NCBI GenBank assembly: GCA_023525715.1
Contig: CM042013.1
Coordinates: 77,378,994-77,442,993 of the forward strand
Length of the DNA stretch: 64,000 nucleotides
Direction of reading: 5' to 3'
Origin: Cichorium intybus
Lineage: Eukaryota > Streptophyta > Magnoliopsida > Asterales > Asteraceae
Of the stretch, positions 45,021 through 58,798 are shown one piece after another. Position 1 is the stretch's first letter. Each line of letters starts with the position of its first letter. Below the pieces are notes generated by a model. It saw only the letters and a list, made by a program, of their open reading frames with translations, searched no databases and had not been told where the DNA came from. Both the position numbers and the translations under genes were made by a program.

Positions 45021-45991
45021 TGACACGCCTGGGTCGTTGTGCGATCAAAAATAAGAAAATAAAACCTCACAAATACTAGCACAGTGGTAGTAAGGGTCGA
45101 TCCACGGGAGTTTGGTGGTCAAGACGAGACGATAGCTTACCAACTGTAGTGTCACGCTACAGCCAGAAGGACTAACTTCCACTTTCCCAAAACACAGAAA
45201 TCTCAAATCCAAAACAAAGTCCAAACATAAACTAAATGAAACTAAACCGAATCCTAACCCTAGATTGCTTACTGAAATCAGAAGGTATATTCAGAATCCA
45301 GAAACAATCAAACAATCCAAAAGCATTCAAAAGCATACAAACATAAATAAAGGTAAAAAGTGCAATAAAACATGAACCGAATGATTAACTATATTAAACT
45401 CCAATCCAGAAGATCCAAAACGGTAGAATACGAAAATAAAAAGCTTTAACCTACTGCTACTGGTTGTCACTATCCAGAAACACCAAGCTAAGAGCTTAAA
45501 ACAACTAAACTAATACTAAAAGTAAAGTGAAAACATAAAAATACCACAAATGGCTGCTGAAATCTCGAAACTTGAGTCAAAGTCACCGTAAGTCCACCTT
45601 AGGGTCTGATATTCGCCTCCATAATTCGACCTAAAAGCCTCTATTTATAGTTGTGGAAAATTAGAACCCACGACGCGTAAGTCCTCTTAGCCGCGTCGCG
45701 CGTAGAGCCTTATCCCCGTTTTTTCGTTATTTGAATTTCTTCCACCGCCTCAACTTTTGACGTGGCGCGTCGCGCATAGCTTCATTACCGCGGCGCGCGT
45801 GTTTATTCGACTGATTTTGTCTTTATCCTCAAAACTTCTTCAATTGTCCGCATTTAGCCCCTGATTGTAACATTTCTTTGCAAACAAGCACTAGCACAAA
45901 AAGTGAGAAATACCAATACATATATGATATATTTTCACCAAGAATAGGGCCTAACAACGACTAAAATACTTGATATTACTAGGCGTTGTCA
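45021..45991 (-). repeat. 3' LTR of Athila-like element 2
   Basis: A 971-bp LTR. On the minus strand it is preceded by a GTGTGGGGTGTT polypurine tract at about 45992-46005. Confidence 0.9.
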
Positions 45992-47098
45992 AACACCCCA
46001 CACTTGTGCCTTGCTTGTCCCCAAGCAAGAGAGTTTTTAACAGATTTTAACTAAGATTCAAACAATTTTTGAATGTGTTTAATTTCAAAGCTTATTGTTT
46101 CGAGAGTTAGATTGAAATAGTTTTTTTTTGCAAACATAACCAGAATATCATTTGGAATTCATGACTTCTAAAGAACCCTTGATTACAAATTTTCTGTCCA
46201 CAATGAAGTGTACGTACTCATTCAGATTCTAAAGGCCATAAAAGAACTATCCATGACTTTCGATGTTGTCCGTGTAGCGAGCTTTCAGAAATACTATCCC
46301 AAACCAGACGATCTTAGGTGGTAAGGTGCATAAATTTCTTTTTCGAGGCCACCCTTTTCGAACTTACCGGCCCGAACAACAAAGGCCATTGATTGTCAGT
46401 CCCTTCCTAAATTCCAATCGTAAAATACTCCAATCTTCTAACTCCTAAAACTCAACTTATTTGACTAAACTCTTAGCATGATAACAACTAAATAGTATTT
46501 CTTGAAAAATACCAAAGCTATAACATTCACAAACTATTCGTTTCAAAATTACAATCTATTAAAAATTTTGAAAAGTTTGCCAGAAATTTTAAAAATTGGT
46601 CGTTTCCCGCAAAAAGTTCAAAAATGACTCTTTCGACCGTCCACACCCCACACTTAAAACCATACAACGTCCCCGTTGTACAAAATTATTTCAAACAAGG
46701 GAGAAAGAGTTACCCCTTAGACGGTTGACTGCTTGATGGAACTTGGTTGTCACAGAAACAAAAATACGAACATCTCACGCTTCATATTTCAGGAGTTGTG
46801 GCGCAACAGTAAACACGCTGGTGATCATAGCAAGTCGAGGGGGCACAATGACCCCACACTTGGATGAAACAACTCCTCCGTAGATTCCCTATTTGGTATT
46901 CACATGCACACTCACAAGCACATTAAATGCAAAAAGATAACAAACAACTAAACAAAATATATAAACCAAATACAGAATCATAAAATGGTCATAAGTTTGG
47001 TACAGTATCTCCAAAAAGGTGAAAAAGAAAATACATCAATCATCCTGGCGTGCCCTGGAAGGACCCGCCTCATCATCGTGAGCTCTGGCTGGGAAAGG
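45992..47098 (-). other. 3' untranslated internal region of Athila-like element 2
   Basis: Non-coding and similar in reverse complement to 26255-27214 of element 1. No ORF is supported. Confidence 0.65.
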
Positions 47099-48233
47099 TC
47101 ATGGGTGTCGTCCAGACTGTGAGGCCGTATCCAGTAATACCTCCCCGATCCATGCCAGCTGATCCTCCACCCTGGTAACCCTATCGCTCAGCTCTCGAAT
47201 GGCAGTCATCACATTTGACAACTGCGGCTGGGGCTGGTCCTCTGCTGGCTCCTGTCTCCGTCTACGTCTCCTCGCTGGCTGGGCTGGCTCTAGCTGAGCC
47301 TGGGGAGCTCGTGGTGCCTCCGTCGATGCTCTCAAGTACACACCCGCACATGGCTGAAGAATTAGCCCCATAGTCTCCAAAAAACGGGCTGATGTGCGTG
47401 TGGGTGGTGTCGGTGTCAAGGTCGCCACAATCTCAGCAGTAAGAAGGCCATATGATCTGGCCAAGTGGGTAATGAAATGCCCGCCGGCCATGGGGCTGCT
47501 GTCGACTGTGCCCGCTGCTTGGGTGGTGAGGGAGACCGCCAGTGCATATGGCAAATGAAGGAATCTGGTGGGATCGGAGATCGGCCACATGAAGGTCATG
47601 TCCTCCCCGGACACCTTCTCGTACCCACGCTTCTGCATAACAGAAGTGGATATCATCCGGTACATTAATCGGTAATAGATTGCGGAGCTGGCTATCCCTA
47701 GCCGACCCCGGATCAAACCTATCACTGGACATCGTCGCCCAGATAACCGCATTGGCCTCCCATTGAGGCTGCCCCTGAACACATGCCCGCAAAAATGGCA
47801 CAAAATGGCGGCTCGCTAGCTCTGCCGTCGTGTAAATCCCCACACGTCTCCCAAACTCTCTGATGTTGCACTCCCTGCTCTCTCCGCCCAACCTGAACCG
47901 AACCATCCGGGACCGTGCCTCCCATGAGGCTGGTATGTAACGAACTGTAGAAATGAACTCCAGAAGAAGCTCCTTGTAGACCACATCATCCTCGTTTTCC
48001 ATCAGCCTATCCCAGCCGTGGCAAGTGAAAGTAAACTCTCCGTCAGCCCAGGTACGACGGAGAAATGGCTCCAGCTCGGCCCAAAGTCCAGCCTGTGTCA
48101 GAATGACTCGATCCAGTACGATCGCCTCGAGTACCTAGCGGGTACTTAGCTCGTCTCGCCGTGCCACATACTGTGGACTATCGTCCAAAACCTCGGGAAA
48201 CCGAAGAAATGGGTGATCACGCCTGAAATCCAT
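47099..48233 (-). pseudogene. ATHILA ORF-1-like protein, broken
   Basis: The start is the ATG at 48233 (MDFRRDHPFLRFPEVLDDSP), right after a TTTTGTGCAG acceptor-like sequence. The frame stops near 48137 and shifts at least twice, with long open pieces at 48002-47433 and 47803-47099. The C-terminal part has SVMQKRGYEKVSGEDMTFMW, a Pro/Ala/Arg-rich linker and a helix AIRELSDRVTRVEDQLAWIG. It is the homologue of the gene at 24981-26254. Confidence 0.75.
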
Positions 48234-48987
48234 CTGCACAAAAGAAGCCACACACGAAAATATTTTTGCAAAATTAGTCCTTCGTCCCTTCCAGACACGC
48301 GTGACGCGGCCCAAGAACCAGGCGCGTCGCGCCGTAGGCCTGTTACGAACCAAAACCCCAAAATCGTTGATTTTTCCTGTTAAACTCAATCTAATGCTTC
48401 TACAAGGTAGCCTAACTAGCGACTAGCCCCCCTAGGGTGGTGATTTTGCAAACAAAACACCTTACGAGCCGGCATTGCCGATTGTCTAAGTTTTCTAGTT
48501 TTGCTATTTCTATCAAATTAACCCATCAATTGCTTGTAATAACACGAAATAACAAGTTCTAGAAGACATACCGTAGTAGTAGAACTCAAAAACGCAAGAA
48601 AAACGAAGGAAAACGGTTGATCAGAGGGTGCTCTGTTCTCACGCAGCATGGTTGTGTGGGTTGCGATGAGGGTACGTACCTTATAAAGGAGATTCTGACC
48701 AATTGAATGCCGCGACGCGCGTGGATGCAATCTACGTCGTGCGTATCGCCAAAATAACCCCTGCGCCGCGCCCTTCTCCTTACCGCATCATGGCTTCCAA
48801 ATTCTCCAAAGTCCTTCGTGTGACCCCACACTTGCCTCGTACCAGTAATACCTGCAATGATGATGATATTCTCCTAATTATTCCTAAGAAATACTATACC
48901 TAACCTATAAAGGATGGGTTGCCTCCCAACAAGCGCTGAGTTTAACGTCTTCAGCCAGACGGGCTGCTCCAATAGCTATGGTGGATC
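48234..48987 (-). other. Spacer between the two ORFs of Athila-like element 2
   Basis: It contains the conserved GACGTTAAAC...CGCTTGTTGGGAGGCAAC block near 48930 and a leader-like region before ORF-1 ending in TTTTGTGCAG. Short frames here are not conserved in element 1. Confidence 0.55.
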
Positions 48988-50181
48988 CTATGCAATTTGA
49001 CTCCATTGAACTCCAATCACCACCGTCCCTTTGCTGATCAGATGCTCCTTCAGTTTTCCTGGGTCGAATGGCTTGCAGGTTCCTCCGCTGCCCGGTTTTA
49101 GTTTTCTGATTAATTCGCGCGAATGTTTGGAAGTTGCTTTAAATCTCAAAGCTCGGTCCTTCCTTTGGTGTCTCTTCAAGGTCACATGTTTGATGTGGAG
49201 CGCGCCCAATGTTGCTTCCAATAGTTGTTTTGCGCCTCGTTTGTTGCTCACATATTGCATGTTATCTACAGTTTTTGGTTTTGGTCTGCAGTACCAATGA
49301 AAATTTTCCAATAGAATCGGATCGGGAAGCATAATATCGGGATGCTTCCATATGTCCTCATCGATGGTATTAATCACATCTAATTTTCCATTCATGAATG
49401 GATCATGAGTGGCAAAGAAATCATGTTTATTGTTTTCAAAGACCACATCATTGTCATCATCTTCTTGGTCATCGTCCAACAGGGGGATCGGTACCAAGAG
49501 TGAGTGACTGGTTTTATCTGGTGGTGGTATAAGGTCACCCATCACCAGTTCCTTACTTTCAAAATGTTCAAATTTTTCAAATTTTTCAAGAATTGTTGGG
49601 CTGGGGTCTGTACTGACACTTACAGCCTCATCCTCAACATCCTCATCAACCAAATTGTCTGGTGATGGTATGGATTCACTCATCATCAGCTCAACATTAT
49701 TAGCATTTTCAAAAACATCAAAAGTTGTTGAGTCAAAGGTAGCATTGTCACCTACAACCTCTTCCTCAACAACATTTTCAACCCTCTCAGTGGTCTCTTG
49801 ACTTTCCCAGGGTGCATGTCCTTCCATCACATGTTGAGGTGATGCAGCTTCACACACATTATCATGGGTATAAAAATCACTCGCCTCGGGTTCTGGCGAG
49901 GTTGGCGGACACTCCCTAATTTTCTCCAACTGATCTAATGAAACTTGCAATCTTACAAGAGCATCGGCCTGATCCTTCTGCATTTGGTAGGTATTAACCA
50001 TGAGTTCCAAGATTTGGGTCCAAATTGCAGAATTTTCAGGTTGTGATGACTCCTCGGTCTGCCATCCATTGTCATCGAATGATCCATTGTTGTAATCATC
50101 CTCGTAATAGCTGTCGGCCGGATTTTCATAATACTCATACTGATCCAGGTATATGTAATCGCCCATTATGAGGACGTACAC
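48988..50181 (-). CDS. Intact 397-codon ORF of unknown function in the gag position of a pol-less Athila-like element
   Basis: The open frame runs 50181-48988 without interruption; a second ATG six codons in (MGDYIYLDQYEYYENP) is an equally good start. It begins about 85 bp after the primer site, where gag should be. The N-terminal third is Asp/Glu/Tyr/Asn-rich. A heptad-like helix follows (MQKDQADALVRLQVSLDQLE, about residues 65-90), then a long acidic low-complexity middle. The basic C-terminus is compact (FHWYCRPKPKTVDN, then GAKQLLEATLGALHIKHVTL, then RKDRALRFKATSKHSRELI). I recognise no gag capsid fold, zinc knuckle or catalytic site. It is not visible in element 1. It may be a diverged structural protein, an acquired ORF or a nucleic-acid-binding accessory protein. 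Openness over 1.2 kb beside a heavily broken ORF-1 is notable. Confidence 0.7.
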   Translation of the reverse strand: MYVLIMGDYIYLDQYEYYENPADSYYEDDYNNGSFDDNGWQTEESSQPENSAIWTQILELMVNTYQMQKDQADALVRLQVSLDQLEKIRECPPTSPEPEASDFYTHDNVCEAASPQHVMEGHAPWESQETTERVENVVEEEVVGDNATFDSTTFDVFENANNVELMMSESIPSPDNLVDEDVEDEAVSVSTDPSPTILEKFEKFEHFESKELVMGDLIPPPDKTSHSLLVPIPLLDDDQEDDDNDVVFENNKHDFFATHDPFMNGKLDVINTIDEDIWKHPDIMLPDPILLENFHWYCRPKPKTVDNMQYVSNKRGAKQLLEATLGALHIKHVTLKRHQRKDRALRFKATSKHSRELIRKLKPGSGGTCKPFDPGKLKEHLISKGTVVIGVQWSQIA

Positions 50182-50263
50182 ATACCAGAAATCAAAAGAC
50201 TAAAATTGAACATCAAAATCAAAAACAACCCTATTGATCGTCTTATCGTAAGCGCACAACTCA

Positions 50264-50278
50264 CCGGCAACGGCACCA
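50264..50278 (-). other. Primer binding site, tRNA-Asp-like
   Basis: On the minus strand TGGTGCCGTTGCCGG follows the LTR end. Compared with TGGCGCCGTTGCCGG it has one change. Confidence 0.8.
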
Positions 50279-50283
50279 AAATT

Positions 50284-51258
50284 TGACACGCCTAGGTTGT
50301 CGTGCGGTCATTAATAATAAGAAAATAAAACCTCACAAACACTAGCACAGTGGTAGTAAGGGTCGATCCACGGGAGTTTGGTGGTCAAGACAAGACGATA
50401 GCTTACCAACTGTAGTGTCACGCTACAGCCAGAGGGACTAACTTCCACTTTCCCAAAACACACAGAAATCTCAAATCTAAAACAAAGTCCAAAAATAAAC
50501 TAAATGAAACTAAACTGAATCCTAACCCTAGATTGCTTACTGAAATCAGAAGGTATATTCAGAATCCAGAAACAATCAAACAATCCAAAAGCATTCAAAG
50601 GCATCCAAACATAAATAAAAGTAAAAAGTGCAATAAAACATGAACCGAATGATTAACTATATTAAACTCCAATCCAGAAGATCCAAAATAGTAGAATACG
50701 AAAATAAAAAGCTTTAACCTAATGCTACTGGCTGTCACTATCCAGAAACACCAAGCTAAGAGCTTAGAACAACTAAACTAATACTAAAAGTAAAGTGAAA
50801 ACATAAAAATACCACAAATGGCTGCTGAAATCTCGAAACTTGAGTCAAAGTCACCGTAAGTCCACCTTAGGGTCTGATATTCGCCTCCAAAATTCGACCT
50901 AAAAGTCTTTATTTATAGTTGTAGAAAATTAGAACCCGCGACGCGTAAGGCCTCTAGCCGTGTCGCGCGTAGAGCCTTATCTCCATTTTTTCATTATTTG
51001 AATTTCTTCCACCACCTGAACTGTTGACGTGGCGCGTCACACATACCTTCATTCCCGTAGCGCGCGTGTTTATTCGACTGATTTTGTCTTTATCCTCAAA
51101 ACTTCTTCAATTGTCCGCATTTAGCCCTTGATCGTAACATTTCTTTGCAAACAAGCACTAGCACAAAAAGTGAGAAATACCAATGCATATATGATATATT
51201 TTCACCAAGAATAGGGCCTAACAACGACTAAAATACTTGATATTACTAGGCGTTGTCA
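50284..51258 (-). repeat. 5' LTR of Athila-like element 2
   Basis: A 975-bp LTR, nearly identical to the copy at 45021-45991 apart from scattered substitutions. Confidence 0.9.
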
Positions 51259-51859
51259 CTTCACCTTTACCCCTTTAGCCCTGTGATGACTGTGGTTGAC
51301 GAACACGAAGGACTAGCCGGACTACTTCACCGTCCAGTCTCCTTAGCAGTTACCAATCGGTATTTTACCTTAGCAATTGCCAATTTCTACTAAATCTATA
51401 TCGTATGTTGTCTGTTGTCAACTGATTGAAGCTTGACGGATCAACATCAAGCCACCAAGGTAACGATTTCAGCCTTGCCCACCAGATGTTCGATGAAATG
51501 TCAATTAGAGGTTGGATGTAATTTTTTGGTATTATTCAACACCTCATGTAGCTTTATTTGAAAATTTAAATGGAATCCATTCCAATCGGTTAGAGGTTGG
51601 CTGTAATATTTTCGTATATCGTAAATGTTCATGTTTAGCTTGTATATCTTTTTTGGTTTGTTCTCTTGTTCCAGCTCCCTACTAGTTGGATTGTTTGTTG
51701 TACTCTGTACCGCCTTTTCTTTTAGTTAATAAAGTTTGTTGTTCTAAAAAAGCTTGAGCATCATAATGCTGCTGATAAAAAGTTCGGGATTGGAGGGCAT
51801 AGTGGTAATTATTTTTCTTTCATATATTTCCTTATTGAGATTGCATGATATAATTGTAA
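51259..51859 (+). other. Right continuation of the interrupted CACTA-like sequence
   Basis: It begins with the CTTCA duplication and continues as UTR-like sequence. A possible exon end (GTAACGATTTCAG) lies near 51460-51470. No transposase is seen. It ends at TGTAACACCC of an LTR at 51860. Confidence 0.4.
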
Positions 51860-52163
51860 TGTAACACCCTAATTTTTTTTAATAATAAAACATTAATTAA
51901 ATCTAAAATACACTTTTGGACACAAAAACTTGTAAATAAATTAAAAAATTTGAAGATAATTAAATTGTTTGAATCAGAGTAATGGTGTTACCAAAACATA
52001 AAATTAATAAACACATTAAAAGCAGAAGACTTAAATTAATAAATTGTTTAAAATGTCCCTTCCTTTATTTTGATACGAGCTCAGAGCGATCACGCCGTGT
52101 CCTTTCCAAAAATACCCTTAAACCTGAAATGTTAGAATTCAACGGGTAAGCCGAAACGCTTAG
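51860..52163 (-). repeat. Gypsy LTR remnant, minus strand, left piece
   Basis: On the minus strand it ends at 51860 with GGGTGTTACA and carries CACTAAGCGTTTCGG and AACATTTCAGG, the usual region of these LTRs. It is cut at 52164 by the Tat-like LARD. The likely continuation is 58799-59168. Confidence 0.6.
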
Positions 52164-52777
52164 TGATAGCGTATGACTTATATAGCTGTATCCAGTCCAA
52201 TGCGATTGTCAGCAAACCAATCACATCGGACTGGGGGGACTTGATGGTATTAGGTCCATCGGCTGACCCGAATAGCATGACAGCGCGACTTGACGGCCGC
52301 TAGACGACACTACTTGACAGCACGCCGTGGCTGCCAGCCCTGCTGGACAGGCACGGCTTGACAACCCGCCATCCAGCCAACAGCATTGCTTGGCTGGATC
52401 TCCTGGCAGCTAGCTTGGCAGCCTTGCTTGACAGCACTGCTAGCTGGGCTGAATTGGGCTGGCCCAAGGCCTGACCTAATTGTCCACTATAAATAGAACA
52501 ATAAGGGAACCCTAGTTCCCTAAGTCATCAGCCTCCACTCTCTACCACCGTCTACACGCCTACACCACGATGGTTCTCTCCGGCGAGGAGAAACCACCTT
52601 ATCTCGCATGTCGAACTGACTTGATCGTCGGAGCCTGCTCCCGGGGCACACGCCCTGGGCGGTTCTAACGATTATCTTCTCGGTTGTGACTAGGATCCAA
52701 GTCGGGAAATAGCTAACGGCACCAACATCAAGACCTCCGATCCAGATCTACCCGATGCCAGATCCGATGTCGCATCA
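52164..52777 (+). repeat. 5' LTR of the LARD
   Basis: A 614-bp LTR with TATAAATAGAAC near 52490 as a likely TATA box. It contains an internal polypurine-like block about 50-80 bp from its start. Confidence 0.88.
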
Positions 52778-52778
52778 T

Positions 52779-52795
52779 TGGCGCCATCCGTGGGA
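52779..52795 (+). other. Primer binding site of the LARD
   Basis: TGGCGCCATCCGTGGGA resembles the TGGCGCCGTCTGTGGGA type seen in Tat-lineage elements, possibly tRNA-Arg primed. Confidence 0.7.
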
Positions 52796-54900
52796 CCTTG
52801 AGCAAAACAGCCATTGTTGCCCAGGGTTCAATCTCACTTCAACGATTTCTACAGACCTGCTCTTTAGACCTCGTCTCTCCAAATATCTATATAGATCTGT
52901 TCTTCAAATGTCTCATTCTCTTAATAGAGCTTTTCCTCGATATATTTGCATAAACCCTTCCTCTTCCTTCAAAAGCTGAAACAAAGTATTTTAAAATCAT
53001 ACACGCCTGATTGGAAATGAGGGGATTCTTGCGATTTGTTGTTCCCAAGGTCTCATTACCCTTGAAAACAAACTCAGACGCATTTTAGGAGCCATTTCAG
53101 TGCTCGAAAGAGTTGAATCTCGGAGCTTCATTCGACAACTTGGAAGAGGGGTCAAACTCGTGTAGCTAAAACAAATAGAAAGTCGCCGATAGTAATAGAT
53201 TTCGTTTAGTTCGCAGCAAAGGAAAACCGCAATCAGTGATTTTTGGGAAGACAACTATTTCGCCCGTAATCCCTAAACCAGAAGCTCCTGAACCAAATTG
53301 AAATCAGTGGTTGACGCAAAACACCCCTCCCGATCAAATTAACCGAAATCGCTAATTACCCCAACATCTGCTTCTTGTTGAAGTTAATTAAGGTTGACGG
53401 AGAGTAATAATGGGAAGAGCTAACCGTCTATGGATAAAAATTTACCTAGGGATCATGATCTAAGGGTGGTCCCCTCTTGAGAACCGAAAATCATTCAGAA
53501 GTATCAACAACACTAAATCCACCGGTACTGGCTGTAGTCTGGTGACGTTTTCTCCCAACAATCATTGCTTTTGAAATATGATAAAGATATGGTAATTTTA
53601 GTAAAGAACAATCTAAAAGGAGGGGACACGAGCTGTGCACCGAAGGTGTTCGATAAAATTCATGATAGAATAACTCTGCGAAAGTATCACCTATTTGCCT
53701 CAATTGTCCATATGCAAATTGCTTGAAAAGTCAGAAGCGAGCCTGCACATTGAAGGAAAGCAACCCAAACGGTTAAATTCAACGGAACACTCCAAGGTCC
53801 ATTCATTCAAACAGACTGAGAAAAGAGGGAAGAAGGGATGTGCACCCCATGCGCTCGACGAAATTCCCGAGATAAATGCCCTTAAAGAGCTGTCGAGTGT
53901 GCTTCTAAGGTCCATAATCTAGCCTTGGTTATTTCACGTGAAAACTCATCAGGGGCAGTTGTGGAATTTAAGAATGATAAAGACACGACAACTCCTCAAT
54001 CAAAACCCGAAACCCATCACCAAATCGTGTTTTCTGCAACCAAAAGTCAGTACCCTGTAGTTAAAATTAAAGAATATTGCCCACTTGTGCTTACAACTAT
54101 CCGAACAGTTGTATTTAGCTTTCTGTTCAGAAAATTTTGGATGTCTTCGGTTATAAACGGGATGAGAAAAAGGGGGAGAAGAGTTGTGCACTTTAAGTGC
54201 TCGATGAAATGCCTGAACGAACAGTTTTATCTAAATCCTACCGGTACTGCTTCATTTCTTCAAACAATTACCTTAATTGCAGAAAACTTCATTCTCTTAA
54301 TTCATTCAGCCATCTTCTCCATCATTATCCCGAAGTAAAAATGTCGCAAAGTCTACAATTACAGTGACAACACCCATACAGGCAATAATTAAACACCACC
54401 TGTCGACTTCCTCATGTATTTGGTGTTTTCCGTCGATTTCGTGTCAATAATACGTGGCCATGACTAGTGTGATGACATAAACGCAAAGAGGGTTAAGAAA
54501 GTCGAATATTGCAACATCCCTGCTTCCAAAAATACCAGAAACTCATCCAACCATGACTCTACATCTTCTTTCAATCAATTGAACGATCAACAACCGCTTT
54601 TATTTTTATGGGGCTTAAAGTATAAGGCAGACTGGGCAATATTATTATCAGAATTACCATCGAACCACCACCTCTCGCTCATCCTATTGAGTGCTCCGGT
54701 TCAACCATAATCCTTATATTTCTGCGGTGATCGTTACTTCACTGGAAAAATTAACTCAAGGTGCTCGACCTTTACTCCAACAATACCGAAGTTTAAGATC
54801 ATATGAAAGTTCTTCAGTCGTGGAACTATGAAAGCTCCCTGCCCTAACCACAAACCGAAGTATGCAACGATGATACGTGCAAATCAAATCAAACAAAGAT
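52796..54900 (+). other. Non-coding 5' internal region of the LARD
   Basis: The longest frame (53925-54338) has no domain and atypical composition. Phrases such as GTGCACCxxxxGTGCTCGATGAAAT recur near 53630, 53840 and 54190, hinting at an old internal repeat. I see no gene. Confidence 0.5.
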
Positions 54901-54913
54901 TCGATCTCATCTT

Positions 54914-56640
<1,727 letters not shown>

Positions 56641-56645
56641 GGCTC

Positions 56646-57010
56646 GAGAACCACACAAAGGTCCGAGTACCTAACACGGCCCGAGTGCCACAAAAAGGTC
56701 CGAGTACCTAACACGGCCCGAGTGCCACGCAAAGGTCCGAGTACCTAACACGGCCCGAGTGCCACGCAAAGGTCCGAGTACCTAACACGGCCCGAGTGCC
56801 ACGCAAAGGTCCGAGTACCTAACACGGCCCGAGTGCCACGCAAAGGTCCGAGTACCTAACAAGGCCCGAGTGCCACGCAAAGGTCCGAGTACCTAACACG
56901 GCCCGAGTGCCATGCAAAGGTCCGAGTACCTAACAAGGCCCGAGAGTCACACAAAGGTCCGAGTACCTAACGAGGCCCGAGAGCCACACAAAGGTCCCAG
57001 CACCTGATAA
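56646..57010. repeat. 36-bp tandem array, ten units
   Basis: Ten head-to-tail copies of a unit containing AAGGTCCGAGTACCTAACAC and GGCCCGAGTGCCACGC have starts spaced 36-38 bp apart (56657 to 56989). Central units are almost identical; edge units diverge. It is a directly joined array, not spacer-separated. Confidence 0.95.
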
Positions 57011-57289
57011 TGCCCAATTCAAATAAGGTTTAAAAGGCTCATAACCTTTGCCTTGGATTGCCGGCTACTAAGCTTGATTCCACCACAAGTGATCGTTGGA
57101 TGGAATAAACCTAGCTATTGCACATCATGAATCACGCATCATAAGCCTAAGCGATGCTTAGCACCATACATTCGATGCGTTCTTCTACAATTATCGATAA
57201 AGGCAATTTACACAGTTTCTCTCTTTACTCCGATGATCAACAAGCATTTTCTCACTTTACGTCTTACCACAACAAGGACAATCGTCCCG

Positions 57290-57680
57290 ACAGCTCTGCT
57301 ACACCTTATCTGGTCAGCAGCCATATGGCTCGTTATCTTGTCAGCAGCTCTGCTGCATATTATTTGGACCACATTGCTGCTGCTTGTTATCTCGACAATC
57401 TTCTCATGGCTTATTATCTTATTAGTAGTCGTGCTGCACATTTTCTGGATAGCAGCCATGCTGCTCATTATCTATTAGCAGCCCTGCTGCACGTTTTCTG
57501 GATAGCAGCCGTGCTACTCATTATCTATTAGCAGCCCTGCTGCATATTTTCTGGATAGCAACCACGTTTCTCATTATCTTGTTAGCAACCCTGCTGCATA
57601 TTATCTGGTCAGCAGCCCTGCTACTTGTTATCTCGACAATCGCCTCGTGGTTCATTATCTTATAATCAGTCCGCTGCACA
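57290..57680. repeat. About 53-bp tandem array, six or seven units
   Basis: Units share AGCAGCCCTGCTGCA, TTTTCTGGATAGCAGCC and CTCATTATCT. The middle copies are well conserved and outer copies degenerate. It lies between the 36-bp array and the 3' LTR. Confidence 0.85.
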
Positions 57681-58130
57681 AAATCTTGACAATAACGCCG
57701 ACATGCATACTCGTAACAACATCTTTTCCTACTATAGTCTGATATGGCTACCTATCAGCTACCCACATCAGACTGGGGGGAAATCGATATGGTATAGCTT
57801 GTGTAAAGCACTATGAAGAAGTTTATTGGTGGCGTTCCACCAAGGTACGACGGTGATGTTACGACAGCTTTTCTGCGTAATTACATCAACAACTTTGCTG
57901 CATTATCACACAACCGTCTTATTGCATTATCATGCAACGGCTTCGATTTGTGATCGCCACATCAGCCTCGCTACGTAATCATGACAAGAACTATGTGCAA
58001 GAAGAGATTACCAAGCCAACCCCGCGTCGCGTAGATCCAACTCTACCGCTGGATCTGCTAACATACTAAGATTCCCATACGCGAGGTTTGGTTGTTCCTC
58101 TTATATTTTCAGCACGTGTCTGTTATATCT

Positions 58131-58178
58131 AGTCCGACGCGATTGGTGGCAAACCAATCACATCGGACTAGGGGGACT
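58131..58178 (+). other. Polypurine tract block before the LARD 3' LTR
   Basis: CGGACTAGGGGGACT abuts TGATAGCG. The surrounding block AAACCAATCACATCGGACT recurs about 78 bp later inside the LTR. Confidence 0.75.
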
Positions 58179-58798
58179 TGATAGCGTATGACTTATATAG
58201 CTGTATCCAGTCCAATGCGATTGTCAGCAAACCAATCACATCGGACTGGGGGGACTTGATGGTATTAGGTCCATCGGCTGACCCGAATAGCATGACAGCG
58301 CGGCTTGACGGCCGCTAGATGACACTACTTGACAGCACGTCGTGGCTGCCAGCCCTGCTGGACAGGCACGGCTTGACAACCCGCCAGCCAGCCAACAGCA
58401 TTGCTTGGCTGGATCTCCTGGCAGCTAGCTTGGCAGCTTTGCTTGACAGCACTGCTAGCTGGGCCTGCCTGAATTGGGCTGGCCCAAGGCCTGACCTAAT
58501 TGTCCACTATAAATAGAACAATAAGGGAACCCTAGTTCCCTAAGTCATCAGCCTCCACTCTCTACCACCGTCTACACGCCTACACCACGATGATTCTCTC
58601 CGGCGAGGAGAAACCACCTTATCTCGCATGTCGAACTGACTTGATCGTCGGAGCCTGCTCCCGGGGCATACGCCCTGGGGCGGTTCTAACGATTATCTTC
58701 TCGGTTGTGACTAGGATCCAAGTCGGGAAATAGCTAACGGCACCAACATCAAGACCTCCGATCCAGATCTACCCGATGCCAGATCCGATGTCGCATCA
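58179..58798 (+). repeat. 3' LTR of the LARD
   Basis: A 620-bp copy of the LTR, differing from the left copy by a handful of substitutions and small indels (for example GGGCCTGCCTG inserted near 58465). Confidence 0.88.

Larger units (their letters stand above)
45021..51258 (-). mobile_element. Athila-like element 2, no pol, with a novel intact ORF
   Basis: LTRs (45021-45991 and 50284-51258) begin TGACACGCCT on the plus strand and end GTTGTCA. CTTCA is duplicated at 45016-45020 and 51259-51263. The primer site on the minus strand (50278-50264) resembles tRNA-Asp. Inside, reading the minus strand, are a 397-codon open frame in the gag position, a spacer with the shared CGCTTGTTGGGAGGCAAC block, and a broken ATHILA ORF-1-like gene. 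No gag, protease, RT or integrase is present. The LTRs differ only slightly, so insertion was recent. It sits in a CACTA-like element. Confidence 0.92.

Noticed and set aside
53925..54338. 137-codon ORF in the LARD
   Set aside because: No domain or compositional support; the flanking interior is non-coding.
56646..57010. CRISPR-like array of 36-bp repeats
   Set aside because: The units are directly joined with no unique spacers and sit inside a plant LTR element; it is a minisatellite.
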